Under the pieces are notes generated by a model that was not told the origin of the DNA, made no database searches, and worked only from the letters and a program-made list of their open reading frames with translations. This document shows positions 36,329 to 41,456 of a DNA stretch of 41,456 nucleotides, piece by piece. The position numbers were made by a program, and so were the translations under genes. Within the stretch, counting starts at the first letter, position 1; every line of letters begins with the position of its first letter. The DNA lies in NCBI GenBank assembly GCA_021775475.1, contig JAJFHS010000047.1, forward strand, positions 1 to 41,456, read 5' to 3'. Source of the DNA: Hyphomicrobiales bacterium. GTDB lineage: Bacteria; Pseudomonadota; Alphaproteobacteria; Rhizobiales; JAJFHR01.

Positions 36329-37093
36329 ATGCCCAGCGCCAGCGCATCTTCTAAAAACGTGACCAAAACCAATGACAATGATGGGGCTGATAAAACAGCC
36401 GCACCGCGTCTTGTCTTGCGCTCGGCAAAGACCGGGGCATTGGGGACGATTGATCAAAATAGCGGGCATCCGTATGTTTCTTATGCCACCATTGCCACCA
36501 GTATGTACGGTGCACCGATCTTTTTAACCTCTGATCTGGCCCTTCACACCCAGAACATTCGCAAAGACCCGCGTATTTCCCTGATGGTGCATGAAGCGGG
36601 ATATTCCGGTGATCCCTTGGCGCTCGGTCGTACTTCTTTGGTGGGAACGGCTGATTTTGATATTTCAGCGGTCGAGCGCCAGCGTTATCTCAACCGCAAT
36701 CCAGAAGCTGCCGGATATGCCGATTTTGCCGATTTTCACTTTTTTTCCATGCGCATTGAAATGATACATTTTGTCGGAGGATTTGGCCGTATTTATGAGG
36801 TTGATCCAGCTGAATTTTTAACCACCGGCACGTGTAGCGATATGCTGGTTGAGGCTGAAGCAGACATTATTGAACATATGAATTCAGATCATAATGATGT
36901 GATACAGCTTTTTGCGACAAAACTACTGGGTGCAGATGCCAGTGACTGGAAAATGTCGGGGTGCGATATTGAGGGCTGCGACCTCATTGCCGGAGGAAAA
37001 ACTCTCCGGCTGGATTTTACCAAACCACTTGAATCTGCAAATAATGTGCGACATACCTTTGTTGAGCTTGCCGAGCGCGCCCGCGCGCTTTAA
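36329..37093 (+). CDS. HugZ-like heme-utilisation/pyridoxamine-phosphate-oxidase-fold protein
   Basis: 254 residues. After a ~25-residue low-complexity start comes a split-barrel flavin/heme-binding fold (GALGTIDQNSGHPYVSYATI, FLTSDLALHTQNIRKDPRIS). A C-terminal DUF2470-type domain follows (EAEADIIEHMNSDHNDVIQL ... GCDIEGCDLIAGGKTLRLDF). This two-domain layout matches the HugZ/HutZ group, some of which degrade heme, while others have no proven activity. GGAGA precedes the ATG. It is divergent from chvI and lies 38 bases before pckA, so it may share a transcript with pckA. Confidence 0.85.
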   Translation: MPSASASSKNVTKTNDNDGADKTAAPRLVLRSAKTGALGTIDQNSGHPYVSYATIATSMYGAPIFLTSDLALHTQNIRKDPRISLMVHEAGYSGDPLALGRTSLVGTADFDISAVERQRYLNRNPEAAGYADFADFHFFSMRIEMIHFVGGFGRIYEVDPAEFLTTGTCSDMLVEAEADIIEHMNSDHNDVIQLFATKLLGADASDWKMSGCDIEGCDLIAGGKTLRLDFTKPLESANNVRHTFVELAERARAL

Positions 37094-37131
37094 TAGTTTT
37101 CTTTTATTGGTAAGCCTACGGGAGTAAAACA

Positions 37132-38745
37132 GTGAAACATGTAGGGCCGCATATTGGCCAGGTTGGCGTTGAAGATAGCGGGTTTAAAAATCTGAAAACT
37201 GTATACTGGAATCATCCCCCTGAAGCACTGTATCAAGAAGCCATTGCTCGCGGTGAAGGTAAAGTAGCCAAAAACGGCCCGCTGGCAGTTTTAACCGGGC
37301 TGCATACGGGGCGCTCAGCCAACGATAAATTTATCGTTGAAGATGATACCACCCGCGATGCCGTGTGGTGGGATAATGCCGCTGCCATGTCGCCGGAAAA
37401 ATTTGATATTCTCTACAAAGACTTTATGGATTGCGCCCAAGGCAAAGATATATTTGTCCAGGATCTTTTCGGCGGTGCTGATCCAGCACACAGATTACCG
37501 ACACGGGTATTTTGTGAATATGCCTGGCATGCGCTTTTCATCCGCTATCTTCTGCGGCGGCCTGAAAAAGCTGAATTGGAAGGTTTCGCGCCAAAATTTA
37601 CCGTTATCAATCTGCCAAGTTTTGTAGCAGACCCAGAACGCCACGGGGTCAACTCGCAAACCGTTATAGCGTGCAATTATACCAAACGCATTGTCCTGAT
37701 TGGCGGGTCTTCTTATGCCGGGGAGACTAAAAAATCTGTCTTTGGCATGTTGAACTTCGACCTGCCTGCCAAAGGCGTTATGCCGATGCATTGTTCTGCC
37801 AACGTCGGACCGGACAATGATGCCGCGGTTTTCTTCGGACTGTCAGGCACCGGCAAGACTACATTGTCGGCAGACCCTTCGCGCACGTTAATCGGCGACG
37901 ATGAACACGGTTGGTCTGAAAACGGTATCTTCAATTTTGAAGGCGGCTGTTATGCCAAGACCATCCGGCTTTCGGCAGAAGCCGAACCTGAAATCCATGC
38001 GACCACTCAGCGCTTTGGCTCGGTGCTCGAAAACGTCATGATGGATGATGACACCCGCGAATTAGATTTTGATGATACCAGTTTGACCGAAAACGGTCGC
38101 GTTGCCTACCCGATGGATTATATTGCCAACGGCAGCAGCACCGGTATTGCCGGGCATCCAAAAAATATCATCATGCTGACCGCGGACGCCTTTGGCATAT
38201 TGCCACCGATTGCACGGATGACACCAGCGCAGGCGATGTATCATTTCCTTTCGGGCTATACGGCAAAAGTTGCGGGTACGGAAAAGGGATTGACCGAGCC
38301 GACAGCGACATTTTCAACCTGCTTTGGTGCCCCCTTCATGCCGCGCCACCCAAGTGTCTACGGCAATTTGTTGCGGGATCTGATTGCCAGGCACAATGTC
38401 AGTTGCTGGCTGGTTAATACCGGCTGGACCGGCGGTAGATACGGCGTTGGCTCGCGCATGCCAATTAAAGCTACGCGCGCGTTACTGGCGGCGGCACTGG
38501 ACGGCAGTCTCAATGATGCCGAGATGCGCACAGATACCAATTTTGGCTTTGAGGTGCCTCTGGCACTTGCGGGCGTTGATGCCAAAATTCTCACACCACG
38601 CGAAACCTGGGATAATCCACACGCTTATGATGAGCAAGCGGGTGCACTGGTGCAGATGTTCATAGATAATTTTGAAAAATTTGAAGATTATGTCGACATA
38701 GATGTGCGTGAAGCGGCTCCTGTGTTGAGGGCCGCTGCAGAATAG
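37132..38745 (+). CDS. pckA: Phosphoenolpyruvate carboxykinase (ATP)
   Basis: 537 residues. It makes phosphoenolpyruvate from oxaloacetate with ATP, the entry to gluconeogenesis. The P-loop [14 protein letters not shown] is near residue 236 and the metal site LIGDDEHGW near 257. The substrate-binding [12 protein letters not shown] and [15 protein letters not shown] are present. The start is GTG with GGGAG upstream. Position next to chvI is typical of the order, and ChvGI and the regulatory PTS are known to affect pckA expression in relatives. The gamma-glutamyltransferase gene begins 12 bases after its stop. Confidence 0.97.
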   Translation: MKHVGPHIGQVGVEDSGFKNLKTVYWNHPPEALYQEAIARGEGKVAKNGPLAVLTGLHTGRSANDKFIVEDDTTRDAVWWDNAAAMSPEKFDILYKDFMDCAQGKDIFVQDLFGGADPAHRLPTRVFCEYAWHALFIRYLLRRPEKAELEGFAPKFTVINLPSFVADPERHGVNSQTVIACNYTKRIVLIGGSSYAGETKKSVFGMLNFDLPAKGVMPMHCSANVGPDNDAAVFFGLSGTGKTTLSADPSRTLIGDDEHGWSENGIFNFEGGCYAKTIRLSAEAEPEIHATTQRFGSVLENVMMDDDTRELDFDDTSLTENGRVAYPMDYIANGSSTGIAGHPKNIIMLTADAFGILPPIARMTPAQAMYHFLSGYTAKVAGTEKGLTEPTATFSTCFGAPFMPRHPSVYGNLLRDLIARHNVSCWLVNTGWTGGRYGVGSRMPIKATRALLAAALDGSLNDAEMRTDTNFGFEVPLALAGVDAKILTPRETWDNPHAYDEQAGALVQMFIDNFEKFEDYVDIDVREAAPVLRAAAE

Positions 38746-38757
38746 ACCGGCACCCGT

Positions 38758-40287
38758 ATGACAAACACTAAAGCCAAAGGAGCCGTTGCCGCCGGTCACA
38801 AAATTACTGCTGACGCTGCCGCACAAATGTTGCAATCGGGCGGCAATGCGTTTGATGCAACCCTCGCGGCCTTGTTTGCCTCTTGCGTGTGTGAGCCGGT
38901 GTTGTCGTCACCTGGCGGTGGCGGGTTTTTGATGGCGCATCAGGCAAATCAATCCACAACATCTGTTTTGGATTTTTTTGTTCAAACCCCGCAGAAAAAG
39001 CGCGATCAATCCGACATTGAGTTCAAGCCAATCCATGCTGATTTTGGCACCACGCGGCAGGAGTTCCTCATTGGCATGGGCGCAAGCGCCACACCGGGGT
39101 TCGTCTCCGGGTGTTTTGAAATCCATGCAAACCTGTGCACGCTGCCGATAGAAGACATTCTGCAACCTGCCATAAAGGCGGCTGAAAACGGCGTGACTAT
39201 GGACGGTTTTCAAGCGCGCTTGTTCAGGATTGTTGCGCCGATATTGCTCAATACTGATCACACAAGGTCCATTTTTGCCCCGGATGGAAACCTGCTTGAT
39301 CGCGGCGATATCTTCAAAAACCCGCCCCTTGCCGAGACTTTGAAGGCCCTAGGTAAAGATGGTCCCGATTTTTTCTACAAGAGCGACATCTGCCATGCAA
39401 TCACTGAACTTGCCGACAGGCTTGGCGGACATCTTGGTGCCGATGATTTCAACTCCTACACCACCATCGAGCGCCAGCCACTGGTTCAGCCTTTTGGCAA
39501 CAGTGGCCGGGTGTTTCTCAATCCCTCGCCGTCTGCCGGTGGTTGCCTGATCGGCTTTGGGCTGGCGCTGGCACAACGGCTGGAAGATCAAGGCGAGGTG
39601 CTTGACGGTGTATCTGTGGCCAAGATTTTGCAGGCGATTGACCATACAAAACAGGCGATTTTCGAAGCCCCGGACTTAATGTCCTGTGATGAGACAATCA
39701 CCCGTGCCATTGCTGATCTGCAAAGCCAGACCATCACGTCCAAAGGCACCACCCACATCAGCGTAATTGACAGCTTTGGCAATGCATCAGCGGCTACAGT
39801 TTCAAACGGCGAAGGCAACGGCCATATGGTTGGTGATTATGGTTTCATGCTCAACAATATGCTGGGTGAAGAAGACCTCAATCCTAACGGTTTTCACCAA
39901 TGGCCGTGTGGTGAGCGCCTGTCGTCGATGATGGCACCAACTTTCGTTGATCACGGGCATGGTGCTGTGTCGGTTCTGGGCAGCGGTGGTGCCAACCGCA
40001 TTCGCTCGGCGATGGTGCAGGTTCTGCTGCATATAAAGTCCGGCAAGTCAGCCCGACAAGCGGTTGATGCCGCCCGCATGCACTATGAGGCGGGCAAGTT
40101 TGATGCTGAAAACTGGCTGGGTGAGGCTGTCTTGGAAGCTCTCGTGTCAGCGCATCGCGATGCATGTCTGTGGGATCAATCCAGCATGTTCTTTGGCGGT
40201 GTGCACCTGGCACAAAGAACCGGGGAGGGAGCATTTGACGGTGCGGGAGACGTGCGCCGGGACGGTTGTTTTATGGTTGTGGATTAA
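38758..40287 (+). CDS. Gamma-glutamyltransferase family protein
   Basis: 509 residues, one Ntn-hydrolase proenzyme. The N-terminal motif HKITADAAAQMLQSGGNAFDA and the SPGGGGFLM glycine stretch are typical. The expected self-cleavage and nucleophile threonine lies at about 331-332 (SKGTTHISVIDSFGNA), followed by DYGFMLNNMLGEEDLNPNG and VLGSGGANRIRS. There is no signal peptide, so unlike the classical periplasmic enzyme it probably acts in the cytoplasm, perhaps on glutathione conjugates or other gamma-glutamyl compounds. It follows pckA closely and is probably co-transcribed with it. Confidence 0.9.
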   Translation: MTNTKAKGAVAAGHKITADAAAQMLQSGGNAFDATLAALFASCVCEPVLSSPGGGGFLMAHQANQSTTSVLDFFVQTPQKKRDQSDIEFKPIHADFGTTRQEFLIGMGASATPGFVSGCFEIHANLCTLPIEDILQPAIKAAENGVTMDGFQARLFRIVAPILLNTDHTRSIFAPDGNLLDRGDIFKNPPLAETLKALGKDGPDFFYKSDICHAITELADRLGGHLGADDFNSYTTIERQPLVQPFGNSGRVFLNPSPSAGGCLIGFGLALAQRLEDQGEVLDGVSVAKILQAIDHTKQAIFEAPDLMSCDETITRAIADLQSQTITSKGTTHISVIDSFGNASAATVSNGEGNGHMVGDYGFMLNNMLGEEDLNPNGFHQWPCGERLSSMMAPTFVDHGHGAVSVLGSGGANRIRSAMVQVLLHIKSGKSARQAVDAARMHYEAGKFDAENWLGEAVLEALVSAHRDACLWDQSSMFFGGVHLAQRTGEGAFDGAGDVRRDGCFMVVD

Positions 40288-40317
40288 TACAAGCTGCCGT
40301 TAACCCGGTTAAAATTC

Positions 40318-40371
40318 ACCTCCCCCTTGTGGGGAGGTCGAACGCTGCGTCAGCAGGGTTCGGGTGGGGGT
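40318..40371 (+). repeat. Interspersed palindromic repeat, copy A
   Basis: ACCTCCCC-CTTGT-GGGGAGGT (40318-40338) is an 8-bp stem hairpin, followed by a ~23-base spacer and GGGTGGGGGT (40362-40371). The pattern is that of the dispersed GC-rich repeats common between genes in this bacterial order. A 63-codon minus-strand frame through both copies is a by-product of the repeat and not a gene. Confidence 0.75.
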
Positions 40372-40452
40372 AAAACTGGCAAACCCAAGCGCAGGTTTTT
40401 GTTTTATTACGACAGATTCACATGCGGCGTTAACACATTTATTTTTGTTTAG

Positions 40453-40490
40453 ACCCCCACCCTTAATCCCTCCCCACAAGGGGGTGGGAG
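40453..40490 (-). repeat. Interspersed palindromic repeat, copy B (inverted)
   Basis: CCTCCCCACAAGGGGG (40469-40484) is the exact reverse complement of 40322-40337, and ACCCCCACCC (40453-40462) that of 40362-40371. The two copies face each other across about 80 bases and could fold into one long structure between the convergent gamma-glutamyltransferase and pyrE genes. Confidence 0.75.
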
Positions 40491-40540
40491 ATAATAGCAA
40501 AAGTCATTTAAAAATTCCGCTATACTATTTTCATATCTGA

Positions 40541-41125
40541 TTATTCGCGGAAATCATCGGCGGTAAAAATCGACATCAGGTTAAGCCCGGTCTGGGCAAA
40601 GGCGCCTTGAGCGCCTTCCAGCCGGTCAACCAGTGTCAAAACCGTATCAACCACACCACCAAGCTCGCGAATGGTATCAACCGCCTGCAAGGCACTGCCG
40701 CCAGAAGTGGTGACATCTTCAACCACCAGCACACGCGCACCTTTCAAAGCTTCCACATCAAAAATACTGTCAATGCGGTTCTGCGTGCCATGGCCCTTGG
40801 CTTCCTTGCGCACAAAGAAAACATTCTGCGGCTTGCCGCGTTGCGCACTAATCGGCGCGATAGAACAAACAATCGGCACCGCCCCCATCTCAAGCCCGCC
40901 AACAAATTCAAACCCACCGGCATCACAGACCTGCAAACAAAGATTGGCAATCAGCAGGCTCCCGCGAGGATCAACCATGGTCGGCTTCATATTAAAATAA
41001 AACGTACTCGACCGCCCCGAAGAAAGGGTCACCTGACGCCCAAGAGAAAAAGACCGATGCTTGATGATTTCACGCAAAGCATTCCAGTCAGCCGGGTCAT
41101 ACGTCACCGATATTGCATCTGCCAT
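40541..41125 (-). CDS. pyrE: Orotate phosphoribosyltransferase
   Basis: 194 residues. It joins orotate and PRPP to form orotidine 5'-phosphate in pyrimidine synthesis. The PRPP-binding motif VLVVEDVTTSGGSALQAV is complete (about 130-145). The catalytic-loop region is VRKEAKGHGTQN, and FVGGLEMGAVPIV is the other conserved block. It is a single gene here, convergent with the gamma-glutamyltransferase gene. An attenuator-type leader was not seen upstream. Confidence 0.96.
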   Translation of the reverse strand: MADAISVTYDPADWNALREIIKHRSFSLGRQVTLSSGRSSTFYFNMKPTMVDPRGSLLIANLCLQVCDAGGFEFVGGLEMGAVPIVCSIAPISAQRGKPQNVFFVRKEAKGHGTQNRIDSIFDVEALKGARVLVVEDVTTSGGSALQAVDTIRELGGVVDTVLTLVDRLEGAQGAFAQTGLNLMSIFTADDFRE

Positions 41126-41318
41126 CGTGGTTTCTCCGATTTTGATTGAAGTTGGGCGACACTATCAGAGGGGTTTTGTAAACAGCAAGGCGGGAGGTGC
41201 TGAATCCCCTGTTTTCTGATGTGAATAACATATGCGTAGGTTGTTTACATTATTCACATAGTGGTTCTACTTACGAACGGTTCGGATCAGGGGGCTGGGA
41301 CATTGGACAAGGGTCAAT
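41126..41318. other. Intergenic region between pyrE and the IS element
   Basis: Contains the second copy of the IS-end-like motif at 41283-41302 and no gene. The rest is AT-rich with ATTCACAT-type near repeats (41221-41262) that I cannot assign. Confidence 0.4.
41283..41302. repeat. IS-end-like motif, copy 2
   Basis: CGGATCAGGGGGCTGGGACA matches 119-138 at 18 of 20 positions in the same orientation. It lies 17 bases before the probable left end of the IS3-type element, so it may be the remaining end of another element into or beside which this one inserted. Confidence 0.4.
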
Positions 41319-41456
41319 TGACGTGCTCCCCTGAAAGCTCCTCGATTTTAAGTTAGTCTGTTTTCAATCAGGAGACGGACAATGAAGCGATCACGGTTTA
41401 GCGAAGAACAGATTATCGGAATATTGAAAGAACATCAGGCTGGCATGACGGCTGTT
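41319..41456 (+). mobile_element. Left end of an IS3-family insertion sequence (cut by the window)
   Basis: TGACGTGCTCCCCTGAAAGC from 41319 looks like the TG-starting left inverted repeat of an IS3-family element and lies 63 bases before a typical orfA. Only the left part is in the window, so the right end and any target duplication cannot be checked. Confidence 0.7.
41382..41456 (+). CDS. IS3-family transposase OrfA, first 25 codons
   Basis: ATG at 41382 with CAGGAGAC in front. The 25 visible residues (MKRSRFSEEQIIGILKEHQA then GMTAV) are the classic start of the OrfA helix-turn-helix of IS3-family elements, the DNA-binding part that is joined to the OrfB integrase by frameshifting. The gene runs off the window. 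Confidence 0.88.
   Translation, partial: MKRSRFSEEQIIGILKEHQAGMTAV

Noticed and set aside
40309..40500. 63-codon minus-strand ORF before pyrE
   Set aside because: It is made of the two inverted repeat copies; such Pro/Gly-rich frames arise from this repeat type.

Overview
The window looks like chromosomal DNA of an alphaproteobacterium, most likely of the Hyphomicrobiales (Rhizobiales). The basis is two gene strings typical of that order, in near-canonical arrangement: divL – tsaE/amgK-type fusion – sugar-1-P nucleotidyltransferase – addB – addA, and chvI – chvG – short hprK – EIIA(Man) – HPr – ahcY, with pckA next to chvI. The genus cannot be named from sequence alone. No rRNA or tRNA gene and no CRISPR array was seen.

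Layout. 1–3.2 kb is a scrambled accessory patch on the minus strand. It holds the 3' end of a type III-like methylase gene, an ORF that joins a helicase N-terminus to what looks like a relaxase C-terminus, and a fic gene with its own iterated operator/promoter. A 6.6-copy heptanucleotide repeat separates this patch from a dihydrolipoamide-dehydrogenase-type gene cut off at that repeat. 4–9.1 kb holds ridA-like, peroxiredoxin, LysR and two secreted beta-propeller genes, the last two each with a strong intrinsic terminator. 9.2–11.2 kb is a gene graveyard: an integrase remnant, a possible kinase tail and a frameshifted TRAP transporter permease, with one intact small monooxygenase-like gene. 11.4–14.3 kb is a GMC oxidoreductase with a LacI-type operator in its promoter, facing the lacI-family gene across a perfect 43-bp inverted repeat. 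14.5–19.3 kb is the large NAD-glutamate dehydrogenase.

19.3–30.7 kb is a tightly packed minus-strand operon (divL, tsaE-amgK, murU-like, addB, addA) with ATGA-type overlaps. It joins cell-cycle signalling, tRNA t6A formation, cell-wall sugar recycling and double-strand-break repair. 30.9–36.2 kb holds ahcY and the chvI-chvG-hprK-EIIA-HPr operon, both bounded by terminators; this is the acid/envelope-stress two-component system coupled to a regulatory PTS without sugar permeases. 36.3–40.3 kb runs on the plus strand with a HugZ-like protein, pckA (a gene of gluconeogenesis, the process ChvGI/PTS systems are known to influence) and a gamma-glutamyltransferase. pyrE faces them across a pair of inverted interspersed repeats. 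The window ends inside the first codons of an IS3-family transposase and begins inside another short open frame that may also be a transposase tail, as expected if the contig breaks at repeated elements.

I do not see a clear, intact, undescribed system. The items most worth a second look are the helicase–relaxase chimaera with the adjacent autoregulated-looking fic, the heptanucleotide junction, and the 43-bp perfect palindrome.
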